Source: Chloroflexota bacterium
GTDB lineage: Bacteria; Chloroflexota; Dehalococcoidia; SpSt-223
DNA: 35,575 nt
Direction of reading: 5' to 3'
Assembly (NCBI GenBank): GCA_023512725.1
Contig: JAILZB010000011.1
Location: 1 to 35,575 of the forward strand
Under the pieces are notes generated by a model. That model searched no databases. It was given only the letters and a program-made list of their open reading frames with translations, and was not told the origin of the DNA. Made by a program: the position numbers and the translations under genes. Shown here one piece after another: positions 23,202 through 30,434 of the stretch (positions within the stretch are counted from its first letter, which is position 1; the number at the start of each line of letters is the position of its first letter).

Positions 23202-23359
23202 CTGAGGAACCCGACGTCCGCAATGAGCTGGGCAAACGGTTCCACTGCCAGGAATGTAACGCCGAGGTGTTGGTGACAAAGGCTGGCCCTGGGCGCGTGC
23301 ACTGCTGCAACAAGCCGATGGAGGTCCTGCGGCCACGAGCGTTGCCCTCCTCGGACTAG
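23198..23359 (+). CDS. Desulforedoxin-like small iron protein, copy 2 (53 aa)
   Basis: 53 residues from ATG 23198, which overlaps the stop of copy 1. Residues about 10-43 repeat the same fold: ELGKRFHCQECNAEVLVTKAGPG then VHCCNKPMEV, again CxxC plus CC. The two copies align over their cores (ELGKRYRCPVC against ELGKRFHCQEC) and must be a tandem duplication. Copy 2 has a 10-residue Glu/Asp-containing head and a short Pro/Ser tail. Translational coupling suggests equimolar production and possibly a heterodimer; desulforedoxin itself is a homodimer. Function in this organism is unknown. Confidence 0.85.
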   Translation: MTEEPDVRNELGKRFHCQECNAEVLVTKAGPGRVHCCNKPMEVLRPRALPSSD

Positions 23360-23405
23360 CCCCTCTCCCCTGGGCAAGCCGGCAGGCGCGCTGAGGGCGT
23401 TCTCG

Positions 23406-24029
23406 CTAGCGGTCTGCCCGGCGTTCCACCCAGCTACTATAGACCCAGCCGGTCTCGCCGGTCGCCGCAACTTTCACGCGGTACCACTTGGCTGGCTCGG
23501 GGAGAGCGGGGTCGACGATCTCGCCGGCTTTGCTATCGATCAGCTCGAGGGTGGTGCCCACCAGGACGATCGACTTCTTGAGGGCATCCGTGCGCGCATC
23601 ATCGCGGAGCCAGAAGTCTACCCGCGCGATAGCAGCCGGCTGGGCCTTGGTCTGCTGAGCAGCAACGGTGGCCCGGGTAGTCTGCAGCGAGAAGAGGACC
23701 GCTGCCACGAACGCGACCACCATCACCACGGCGGCGTAGAGCAGCGGGGTCGAGAGCGCCGCAGGAAGCGAGCGCTGCAGCCGCGCGAGCGGGCGGCGGC
23801 GCCGGACTGGTCGCTGGCCCTCCTGCTGGAGCTGCAGAGCAGGCTGCCAGTGGTCGGTGAGCATCGTCTTGCAGCGGTGCTCATCGTCGGCCACTAACGC
23901 ACGTTCGTCGGGCGCGTGGAGCGCCGGGTGACGGCACCAGCCCATCCGCCGCAGGGGGGCAGGTTCAAAGAAGGCACAGTTCCCGCAGCGCCGTGCTCTG
24001 CCATAATCAGGTTCGAACGACGAAGTCAT
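23406..24029 (-). CDS. Membrane protein with Cys-cluster head and extracytoplasmic SH3 domain
   Basis: 207 residues. C15, C18, C32 and C53 in CGNCAFFEP...GWCRHP...HRC look like a four-Cys metal site of the small zinc or [4Fe-4S] type. An Arg/Gln-rich linker follows, then one membrane span (about 95-117, ending FSLQTTR). The C-terminal residues ~145-204 resemble a bacterial SH3 domain ('KWYRVKVAATGETGWVYSSWVERR'). The positive residues before the span predict the Cys head inside and SH3 outside, perhaps on cell wall. ATG 24029 was chosen because homology-like sequence starts there and 12 upstream residues look like chance. No family name is assigned. Confidence 0.65.
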   Translation of the reverse strand: MTSSFEPDYGRARRCGNCAFFEPAPLRRMGWCRHPALHAPDERALVADDEHRCKTMLTDHWQPALQLQQEGQRPVRRRRPLARLQRSLPAALSTPLLYAAVVMVVAFVAAVLFSLQTTRATVAAQQTKAQPAAIARVDFWLRDDARTDALKKSIVLVGTTLELIDSKAGEIVDPALPEPAKWYRVKVAATGETGWVYSSWVERRADR

Positions 24030-24115
24030 GGCCTCGTCACCACCTCTCTGGCATCGCGCTTGCACCAGCCACTCTGCCAGGCGGCTGACCAGCTGGTTCT
24101 CCCGAAAACGGGGCG

Positions 24116-24143
24116 ATTATATCCATCATCCGCGGCGGCGCAA
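24116..24143 (-). promoter_or_regulatory. Candidate promoter of the Cys-cluster/SH3 gene
   Basis: A perfect TATAAT reads on the minus strand at 24121-24116. Upstream is TTGCGC (24143-24138) at 16 bp, a three-of-six match. Predicted start near 24109, leaving a leader of about 80 nt. Confidence 0.5.
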
Positions 24144-24242
24144 GCACTTCTCGGAAAGAATCGCTGCCTTCTCGGTGCCCGGAAGGTCATTGGCGCGGTC
24201 GCTCCCGCACGGTTTCTTGCGCGCTTTCCCGGTGCGGCTCCT

Positions 24243-24307
24243 GGGCAGGGAACCCCATTGTTCACTGGGTGCGACCACCCGACGGCCGTGCCCCCGGCCG
24301 CCTGCCC
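24243..24307 (-). ncRNA. Candidate structured RNA with a four-helix junction
   Basis: On the minus strand, GGGCAGG (24307-24301) pairs perfectly with CCTGCCC (24249-24243). Inside, three hairpins follow with almost no unpaired joints: CGGCCG-6 nt-CGGCCG (24300-24283), GGGTG-GTCG-CACCC (24280-24267) and GAAC-6 nt-GTTC (24263-24250). The closing helix starts about where the promoter at 24343-24314 should initiate. A GTGCGG/CCGCAC extension is possible, and a second GTGCGG at 24210-24205 could compete for CCGCAC. It matches no RNA family I recognise; it is not a tRNA. It may be a 5' leader of the SH3 gene or a separate small RNA. Confidence 0.35.
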
Positions 24308-24313
24308 GCACGG

Positions 24314-24343
24314 AGTGTATCAGTCGGCCAGAACTGCCGTCAA
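24314..24343 (-). promoter_or_regulatory. Promoter ahead of the candidate structured RNA
   Basis: Minus-strand TTGACG (24343-24338, five of six), 18-bp spacer and TACACT (24319-24314, four of six) preceded by TGA, giving an extended -10 (TG-A-TACACT). It lies in the 340-bp gap between rph and the SH3 gene. No coding region is visible in that gap. Confidence 0.55.
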
Positions 24344-24370
24344 CTGCCGCTTGCCCGCCTGGTACCTGCC

Positions 24371-25093
24371 CTAGGGCCCCAGGTAGCCGCCGAGGGCAGC
24401 GAGCTGCTGCTGGTGGAGCTGCTGAATCCCTGCACTCGCCAGGTCGATGAGACGGTCGGCGACGGTGCGGTCGAACGGCTCCCCTTCAGCTGTGCCCTGG
24501 AGTTCGACGAACCGCCCGCTACTGGTCATCACCACGTTGAAGTCGACCGCGGCCTGGGAGTCTTCCTCGTAGGTCAGGTCCAGCAACAGCTCCCCTGCTA
24601 CCACCCCTGCTGAGACGGCCGCGACCGCCTCGCGGACCGGCCAGCGCACGAGCACCTCAGCAGGAAGCGTCCGCAGCGCCAGCACCACGGCAACGAACGC
24701 CCCCGTGATCGCAGCGGTACGGGTGCCTCCATCCGCCTGGAGAACATCGCAATCGACCAGCAGGGTCCGCTCTCCCACCGCTTCGAGGTCCACTGCCGCC
24801 CGCAGGGAACGACCGATCAAGCGCTGGATCTCGACCGTCCGCCCCCCCTGGCGCCCGCGGATGGCCTCGCGCTCGCTGCGGGTGTGGGTCGCCCGCGGCA
24901 ACATCCCATACTCGGCCGTGAGCCACCCTCCCTTTCCCATCCGAAAGGGTGGGACCCGCTCTTCGATGCTGACGGTGCAGATGACGCGGGTCTTGCCGAA
25001 CTCGATCAGGGTGGAGCCTTCGGCATGCTCGATTACGCCCGGTACGATGCGGACCGGCCGGAGAGCGTCGGCCGGGCGACCATCACTCCGCAC
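24371..25093 (-). CDS. rph: Ribonuclease PH
   Basis: 240 residues, the normal RNase PH length. Family blocks are complete: [13 protein letters not shown] at the N-terminus, [40 protein letters not shown] and [19 protein letters not shown]. It is a phosphate-dependent 3'-5' exonuclease that trims tRNA precursors. I chose GTG 25093 because family homology starts at that residue; the in-frame upstream extension is unrelated. It overlaps the end of the 76-residue gene by 11 nt and closes the operon. No intrinsic terminator follows. Confidence 0.95.
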   Translation of the reverse strand: MRSDGRPADALRPVRIVPGVIEHAEGSTLIEFGKTRVICTVSIEERVPPFRMGKGGWLTAEYGMLPRATHTRSEREAIRGRQGGRTVEIQRLIGRSLRAAVDLEAVGERTLLVDCDVLQADGGTRTAAITGAFVAVVLALRTLPAEVLVRWPVREAVAAVSAGVVAGELLLDLTYEEDSQAAVDFNVVMTSSGRFVELQGTAEGEPFDRTVADRLIDLASAGIQQLHQQQLAALGGYLGP

Positions 25094-25313
25094 GCTCGTC
25101 CTCCTCGGTGCCGAACAGTTCGGGCGCGACCTCTGCTGCCAGGGCGGCCCAATCCCGCTCCCAGACGGCCGCCCCCCGGGCATCGAACTCTCCTGGGCCG
25201 AGCAGGCCTTTTTCTTCGAGTAGCTCCAGGAGCGCGCGCGTGCGCACGCGCTGGGAGACGACTTCCGTCGCGAGGCGGAAGAGCAGGTCGAGCAAGGGCG
25301 AGGAGCCGTTCAT
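25083..25313 (-). CDS. Small protein of unknown function between midA-like gene and rph
   Basis: 76 residues, predicted mostly helical: '[32 protein letters not shown]' followed by an acidic '[18 protein letters not shown]' and EEDERAE tail. I do not recognise a family. ATG 25313 is preceded by GGAGGAGGG and overlaps the methyltransferase stop by 4 nt (ATGA). Its 3' end overlaps rph by 11 nt. The tight coupling on both sides, good ribosome-binding site and normal composition argue that it is a real gene rather than a chance frame. Confidence 0.7.
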   Translation of the reverse strand: MNGSSPLLDLLFRLATEVVSQRVRTRALLELLEEKGLLGPGEFDARGAAVWERDWAALAAEVAPELFGTEEDERAE

Positions 25314-26485
25314 CCCTCCTCCGTAGGCAGTGCATCGGTGCCGCCGAGCAGCGGAATGCGTAAGCGTGCGCGCTCGCGCAGAAGGGGAGCGCGCTGGCTG
25401 CCACTGAATCCCATCAGCAGCACCGAGGCGCCACCAGCAGCCTGGCCGAAGACGAGGAACCGCCCGAGCCCACCTGGTGCTGCTAGCTGCACCATTGCCT
25501 CGCGGTTCCACTCCCAGCTGGCGAGGTCAAGCGGGCGCTCGCTGAGGGCGTGGAGATAGGCATCAAGCCCGAGGTTGCGCAAGAACTCCCGCTGGGTGAG
25601 GAGCCCCACTGGCTGCAGCCCGACCTCGCGCCCCCAGCGGCTCAGGGCGGTAAAGTCGATGTGCGCCGTGATATCCTGCTCCCCAACCCGACGCAACGGC
25701 TCGTAGTTCCAGCTTCCGCCGGCATAGCAGGTGAGGACACCGCGGAACCGCTGCGGGTCGTAGCGGAGCGCTGCGGGCGCGCCGTAGTCGATGGTGATCA
25801 CCCAGCCCCGGTGCAGGGCACGGCCGATCTGTTTGATCACGGTTGTCGCCGCCAGGTTTACCTCCAGCGGGATATCTTCCACCGGCTGAACCCCCACTCG
25901 CTGAAAGTAGGCAGCCAGCCGTCGCGTCGAGGGCGGCCCTTCGACGAAACGGAACTCCTCTCCCGTCCAGTCCACGTACTGCTCGCGCAGCTGCCCCTGC
26001 CGGACAATAACGAGATGGACGGGGAGGGCATCGAAGAACTCGTTGCTGAGTACGAGCCCCTGGACGACCCGCGGCACCCCCCCCCAGGAGACGGGAAGCC
26101 CGCGCAGCCGCTGGCGCTGGCGAGCCCGCAGGGCGGCACTCCGCTCAACGATACGATAGCAGACGGCTGCCGCACAGGCGGGCCACTCCTGCTTCAGCTC
26201 GCGTAGCAGACTTGCGGCTAGGCCGCCATTCCCACCCCCCAGCTCGACGACATCCATCGTCGCGGGGCGGTCAAGCAGCTCCCAGCATTCGGCAACCTGG
26301 CGCGCTATCAGGGCCCCGAAGAGCGGATGGATCTCGGGCGAGGTGTGGAAATCACGCCCGATCCCAGCGCCCCGGCTGTAGTAGCCCCAGCGCGGATGGT
26401 AGAGCGCCAGCGCCATGAAGCGGGCAAACGACATTGGCCCCCGGCGCGCGATCTCAGCCGCGATCTCCTGTTCGAGCGGGTTCAC
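25310..26485 (-). CDS. SAM-dependent methyltransferase, MidA/NDUFAF7 family
   Basis: 391 residues. Family features: HPRWGYYSRGAGIGRDFHTSPEIHPLFG near the N-terminus (residues 30-57), then the SAM loop VVELGGGNGGLAASLL (79-94), where the usual ELGPGxG reads ELGGGNG. LSNEFFDALPVHLV and TIDYGAP are further conserved strands. The eukaryotic relative NDUFAF7 dimethylates an arginine of a complex I subunit; bacterial substrates are not established. The start is GTG 26485. No Shine-Dalgarno is visible; TACAAC at 26497-26492 would allow a leaderless start, or ribosomes may arrive from the upstream gene 43 nt away. Confidence 0.85.
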   Translation of the reverse strand: MNPLEQEIAAEIARRGPMSFARFMALALYHPRWGYYSRGAGIGRDFHTSPEIHPLFGALIARQVAECWELLDRPATMDVVELGGGNGGLAASLLRELKQEWPACAAAVCYRIVERSAALRARQRQRLRGLPVSWGGVPRVVQGLVLSNEFFDALPVHLVIVRQGQLREQYVDWTGEEFRFVEGPPSTRRLAAYFQRVGVQPVEDIPLEVNLAATTVIKQIGRALHRGWVITIDYGAPAALRYDPQRFRGVLTCYAGGSWNYEPLRRVGEQDITAHIDFTALSRWGREVGLQPVGLLTQREFLRNLGLDAYLHALSERPLDLASWEWNREAMVQLAAPGGLGRFLVFGQAAGGASVLLMGFSGSQRAPLLRERARLRIPLLGGTDALPTEEG

Positions 26486-26528
26486 ACGCTAGTTGTAGCG
26501 TAGACGAAGCACCGTCAGCAGGCTGGGC

Positions 26529-26711
26529 TCACCAGCGCGGGTCACGCTGGGCCGTCCAGAAGACGATCGCAACACCCCCCGCGAACGCGCCGATGAGGGC
26601 CCAGCCAGCGGTACCCGTTACCTCCTGGAGGAGGGCACCCAGCAGCCCTCCCAGCACGCTGCCGCTCAGGCACCAGCCAAGAAAGCGGAGGAAGCGCTGC
26701 CAACCGCCCAT
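26529..26711 (-). CDS. Small two-span membrane protein
   Basis: 60 residues with two hydrophobic spans: 'FLGWCLSGSVLGGLLGALL' (about 10-28) and 'GWALIGAFAGGVAIVFW' (about 36-52). Both have small-residue GxxxG-like faces suited to helix packing. The ends are basic (MGGWQRFLRF, QRDPRW). ATG 26711 shares one base with the stop of the upstream glycosyltransferase (TGATG), a classical coupling arrangement, so the two may form a complex. No family recognised. Confidence 0.7.
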   Translation of the reverse strand: MGGWQRFLRFLGWCLSGSVLGGLLGALLQEVTGTAGWALIGAFAGGVAIVFWTAQRDPRW

Positions 26712-29437
26712 CAGGGCAGGCTCAGCTCACCCACCAGCAGCCGCCCGTCGCCCGGGCCGACCCGCTGGCCCGCAGGGGTGTACAGCCCCGCCCAGAGCCG
26801 ATAGGTCCCTCCGGGAAGCCCAGCTAGGGGAATCACCCGTTCCTCGCTGACCACCTCACCCTGACGCCAGCTCGTGGTCGGGGCGCTCCCGCCAGGCACG
26901 CCATCCACCTGGGCCACAATCCGCTCGCTGGCATCGACCAGGTGAAGGAACGCAAGCAGCTCCATCGCTGGCTCCTGCTCCGCCCGCCAGACCAGCCGGA
27001 CACGCAGTTCGGTTGGCGAGCGGTTCACGGCCACGCCGAGCAGGGTGATGCCTGCGCCAGCTGGCTGGTCCAGGCGCGTGAGGTCTGCTGGTGGCGCAAA
27101 CTGGCGTGGCCGGTCCACCACCTCGATCTCGCCGAGCTGAGCTGTGCCCGCTGGTCCGATCACGCTCAGTGGGTAACGCCCGCTGGTCAGCGCCCGGGGG
27201 AGCAGCAGATGCAGCGGGGCCAGGCGGAGCTCTCCTGGTCGGAGGGCGGGAAGAGTGATCTCCTGGCGGGCATGCGGATGTTCCGCCTCGCCGAGGAGCA
27301 CCGTGAGAGTGGTGGGCTCCTGGCGGACTGCGCGGACGAGCAGGAACCCGGCGAGGGGGGTGCCGGGCTGCCATGGCCCGCGGGGAAGCTCCGCTCCCAG
27401 GACGGCCAGTTGCGCACTGGCCTGGCCGCGGGCTGGGCGCGCCAGGCTCGGGGTGGGGCGGTCGGTCCGGGGGTCGGGCAGCACGGTCAGTTCGCCAATC
27501 GTCGCACCCTCCGGTGGGAGGGCCTCACCATGATCGCTGTACAGCACCACGCTCAGCTGGTAGCGGCCCGGGGGCAGGCCAGCTGGCAGGTTGAGGCGGT
27601 AGGGGTCACGATAGACTGCGCCGGGCTGCCAGTGGTCGGTCGGCAGGGCCCCTTCTAGCGGTGGGCCATCGGTCTGCACCCAGCGCTGCCCCGCTGCATC
27701 GAGCAGGCGGAGCGAAAGTTGATAGGCGGTCTCCGGCCGGCTGGTGGCCTGCCAGAACAATCGGATTGCCAACGGTTCGCCCGCGGTGGGCGGTGGCCCG
27801 GCCAGTTCGTAGCCGAGCAGCCGGAGTCCACCGGGGTACTGGCGCGCCAGGGCGACGCGGGTGGGTGGTACAGCCGCAACTGGCGTAAGGTAGCGGACGA
27901 GCCGGATGCCGCCGTACCAGGCATCGCCCACCTTGTAGGCGTGTTCGTCCAACCAGCCTTCCACGAAGCTGGTGGGGTCCATGCTGGCATTGCCGTAGAG
28001 CACCAGCCAGATCCCCGCCACCTGCTCGAGGAGCGTGCGCAGTTTCGGTTCGGTCACGGCGGGGTCGAGCGGGTCTTCGTGTGGCAGCCCAACGAGCGGG
28101 AGCGGCCCCTTGTAGTAGTAGGGGAAGTTGTAGATCTGCCAGGGGGCATTCAGGATGATGACATCGTCCGGCTGAGCGCGGGCGCTGATGGTGCGGGCCA
28201 CGCCCCGATAGTCGTCCCGGAAGTAGGCCGGGTCGAAGTAGGCATTCGCGAGCGAGCGGCCAGCGGTGAGCAGGAAGACCGCACCTGCTGCCGCCGCGAA
28301 AGGAATGAACAGGCGCCGTAGCGACGGGCAAGGCGCGAACGGCCAGCTCAGCCCAGCAGCGATCAGCAGGTAGAGCGCAGGGGTGGCGAAGAGGAGGTAA
28401 CGGGGAAGGAAGTGCGGGTAGCGGAGGTTGATGACGAAGACGCCCAGCAGGGGCACGACAAGCAAAAGCGGCAGTAGTGGACGGTAGCGCGCTCGCCCGA
28501 GAGCCGGCAGCGCAAGGAGGAGGGCGAGCCCCACCGGGGCAAGAGGCCAGGCGAGCCGCTCGGGCTCAGCGGTCACGCCCGCGATCGCGGCCTTCCAGTT
28601 CAGGCTCAGGAAGTCCACCAGGTCGTAGCGGAGAAAGTCCTTACTCTTATGCTCGGCTTGTTCGGCCAGCCGGCTGGCGGCGAGCAGCGCCCAGGGAGCA
28701 AACGCCAGGAGGATACCCCCATTGGCACTGACGAGGACCACGAGAGCCCGTCCCTGGCGGCGGGCGAGGAGCACAGCGGCCGCGGCGAGCGAGAGCCCGG
28801 CCAGAGCGAAGCCAGCATAGTAGAAGGTGTAGAGCCCCAGGATGCCAGCGCCGGCAAACAGCGCCCAGCGCCGCCCGTCGCCGGGGCGGTCGAGCGCCCA
28901 GGTGAGCGCGTTGGCCGCCAGCAGGACGAGCACCGTCGTCCAGATGTGCATCCGCGCTTCCTGGGAGTAGTAGACCTGAAAGGGGGCGATCGTACTGAGC
29001 GTGGCCGCGACGATGCCGACCCACCGGTCGAACAGGGTACGCCCCAGGCGGTAGCTCAGGGCTGGCACGAGCACCCCACCCAGCAGCGAGAGGTAGCGGA
29101 CGGCAAACTCGCTCTCTCCCGCTAGGCGGACCCAGAAGTGGAGCGCAAAAAAGTAGAGGGGAACGTGATTAAGGTCGATCAGGACATCGCGGCTCAGATC
29201 TGGCAGGGGCTGGCTGGCCAGATAGAGGCCGTACCCTTCATCTGCCCAGAGGCTCTGCTCCCCCAGGCGGAAGATGCGAAGCGCGAAGGCCAGCAGGAGC
29301 AGGAAGGCGATACCTCCACCTCCCAGTAGTGGTGCGACTGGGAGGAATTGTGGCAGATCAGCGCGCCTGGCTCGTAACAGCGAGCGTGGCTCCGTTGCTG
29401 GCCGCCGCGGCCTGCTGCGGGGTGAGGAAGGGCTCAC
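26711..29437 (-). CDS. Large GT39/PMT-type membrane glycosyltransferase with C-terminal surface domains
   Basis: 908 residues. Residues ~40-400 are the polytopic GT-C part: SLWADEGYGLYLAS with D66/E67 in the first outer loop, NHVPLYFFALHFW at 90-102, and FQVYYSQEARMHI (153-165), all hallmarks of the PMT/ArnT-like 'glycosyltransferase family 39' group. About 405-520 is the usual soluble domain. From ~525 to the end come at least two beta-sandwich units that resemble each other ('LSLRLLDAAGQRWVQTDG...LPAGLPPGRYQLSVVLYS' and 'LAFLHLVDASERIVAQVDG...LAGLPGGTYRLWAGLYT'). These probably face the exterior and may bind glycan or S-layer. The start is GTG 29437, with no clear Shine-Dalgarno. Heads a five-gene operon. 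Confidence 0.82.
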   Translation of the reverse strand: MSPSSPRSRPRRPATEPRSLLRARRADLPQFLPVAPLLGGGGIAFLLLLAFALRIFRLGEQSLWADEGYGLYLASQPLPDLSRDVLIDLNHVPLYFFALHFWVRLAGESEFAVRYLSLLGGVLVPALSYRLGRTLFDRWVGIVAATLSTIAPFQVYYSQEARMHIWTTVLVLLAANALTWALDRPGDGRRWALFAGAGILGLYTFYYAGFALAGLSLAAAAVLLARRQGRALVVLVSANGGILLAFAPWALLAASRLAEQAEHKSKDFLRYDLVDFLSLNWKAAIAGVTAEPERLAWPLAPVGLALLLALPALGRARYRPLLPLLLVVPLLGVFVINLRYPHFLPRYLLFATPALYLLIAAGLSWPFAPCPSLRRLFIPFAAAAGAVFLLTAGRSLANAYFDPAYFRDDYRGVARTISARAQPDDVIILNAPWQIYNFPYYYKGPLPLVGLPHEDPLDPAVTEPKLRTLLEQVAGIWLVLYGNASMDPTSFVEGWLDEHAYKVGDAWYGGIRLVRYLTPVAAVPPTRVALARQYPGGLRLLGYELAGPPPTAGEPLAIRLFWQATSRPETAYQLSLRLLDAAGQRWVQTDGPPLEGALPTDHWQPGAVYRDPYRLNLPAGLPPGRYQLSVVLYSDHGEALPPEGATIGELTVLPDPRTDRPTPSLARPARGQASAQLAVLGAELPRGPWQPGTPLAGFLLVRAVRQEPTTLTVLLGEAEHPHARQEITLPALRPGELRLAPLHLLLPRALTSGRYPLSVIGPAGTAQLGEIEVVDRPRQFAPPADLTRLDQPAGAGITLLGVAVNRSPTELRVRLVWRAEQEPAMELLAFLHLVDASERIVAQVDGVPGGSAPTTSWRQGEVVSEERVIPLAGLPGGTYRLWAGLYTPAGQRVGPGDGRLLVGELSLP

Positions 29438-29475
29438 CCAGCTGCGTTGGCCCTGCGGCGGTACCTGGTTCCTGG

Positions 29476-29504
29476 TTGGGAGGCGCGCGCGCGTCAGCTA
29501 CACT
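29476..29504 (+). promoter_or_regulatory. Promoter of the secreted cupin-like gene
   Basis: TTGGGA (29476-29481), 17-bp spacer, TACACT (29499-29504), each four of six. A GC dinucleotide run (29483-29494) lies in the spacer. Predicted +1 near 29511 gives a leader of about 30 nt, with CGGAG at 29528-29532. Confidence 0.45.
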
Positions 29505-29541
29505 TCCTGCGGCGCTTCATCCTGTCTCCGGAGCCATCGCG

Positions 29542-30333
29542 ATGCGCCACCTCATCGCCACCTTCACCACCTTTGCCTTGCTTACCTTCCCCCACCCTGC
29601 TGGTGCGGAGACCCCACCGCTGGTGAAGAGTGTCCTTGCCGAAGGGAGCCAGCGTATCCTTCCGGTGGGGCCGCTCGTCTGGCAGACCTTCGCACTCACG
29701 TTCCTCCCCGGAGACCCACCCCAGCTGTTCGGTGACGATGCGGGCTTCACCTGGGTGCGCACAGGCGCCGCCCGGGTCCAGTTCAGTGGTGAGGAGGCGC
29801 AGCTTCTCCCCGCGGGGGCCGCGCTGGCCAGCCAGACGGGTGTGCTACGGCGCCTCGAAGGTGCCAGCAGCAGCAGCACCGTCTGGCTGGTGGGGCTGGG
29901 GGGGCCTGTTCCGCCACCCACTCCCCAGCCACCACGGCTGATCTTCCGTAGCGAGCCCCTGGTCCCGCCGGGTGCAGGTGGGTACCGCTTCCGCCTTAGC
30001 ATCCTGGAACTGAGCGGCCCGGCCGACCTTGCCCCGGAGGAAAGCCCCGGCAGCCTGACCGTGTTCGTCGAAGCAGGTGCCCTCTTCCTGCAAGCGCCAG
30101 CGGGCGCGGCCGTCCTCCGCGTGGGGACAGTCACCACCCTGCCGGCGGACCAACCGCTCCAGGTGCGCCCCCTGGGCAGCCAGCCAGCGCGCCTGGTCAC
30201 CCTCACCCTGCTCGCAGGCCCACCCGCAACACCGGTGAGCGGTCCGCCCTCGCTCGTACCCGACCCGCCCGCGGCGCCTGCGCCGTTTCCCCTGCCCCTG
30301 CTCCCTTCCGGCAGCTTCCCACGACGGAGCTAG
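29542..30333 (+). CDS. Secreted cupin-like protein
   Basis: 263 residues. ATG 29542 starts a signal peptide (RH then FTTFALLTF, likely cleavage after PAGA). Two related beta-rich halves follow: 'GFTWVRTGAARVQFSGEEAQLLPAGAALA' and 'GSLTVFVEAGALFLQAPAGAAVLRVGTVTTLPADQPLQV'. These have the strand-turn-strand spacing of double cupins, including the 'G...v..G.v...Pa' second motif. Metal-binding histidines of classical cupins are not evident. The C-terminus is a Pro-rich tail. A longer in-frame extension upstream (from 29329) is unlikely because it would bury the signal peptide and overlap the divergent gene. Confidence 0.55.
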   Translation: MRHLIATFTTFALLTFPHPAGAETPPLVKSVLAEGSQRILPVGPLVWQTFALTFLPGDPPQLFGDDAGFTWVRTGAARVQFSGEEAQLLPAGAALASQTGVLRRLEGASSSSTVWLVGLGGPVPPPTPQPPRLIFRSEPLVPPGAGGYRFRLSILELSGPADLAPEESPGSLTVFVEAGALFLQAPAGAAVLRVGTVTTLPADQPLQVRPLGSQPARLVTLTLLAGPPATPVSGPPSLVPDPPAAPAPFPLPLLPSGSFPRRS

Positions 30334-30376
30334 GTGGCCGTTCATCAACGGAACCGTGCAAGAAAAAAGCGCCTGA

Positions 30377-30398
30377 ATGCCGGCCGGCATGGTATATA
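30377..30398 (+). promoter_or_regulatory. 14-bp perfect palindrome next to a TATATA box
   Basis: ATGCCGGCCGGCAT (30377-30390) is a perfect palindrome ending 2 bp before TATATA (30393-30398). No good -35 exists at 16-18 bp, and the palindrome fills the region just upstream of the -10. That is the arrangement of an operator or activator site for the histidine kinase gene 37 bp downstream. Confidence 0.45.
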
Positions 30399-30434
30399 GG
30401 GGAAGGCCGCGCGACCGAGCCGCTGGCGGGTTGC

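Noticed and set aside
24243-24307. tRNA or tRNA-like gene, because of the 7-bp closing helix and three arms
   Set aside because: Loop sizes (6, 4 and 6 nt), absence of the GG of the D-loop and of TTCRA, and no anticodon geometry rule out a tRNA.
30345-30372. Intrinsic terminator after the cupin-like gene (CCGTTCATCAACGG and an A run)
   Set aside because: On the plus strand the hairpin is followed by A residues, and on the minus strand the T run comes before the hairpin, so neither orientation fits.
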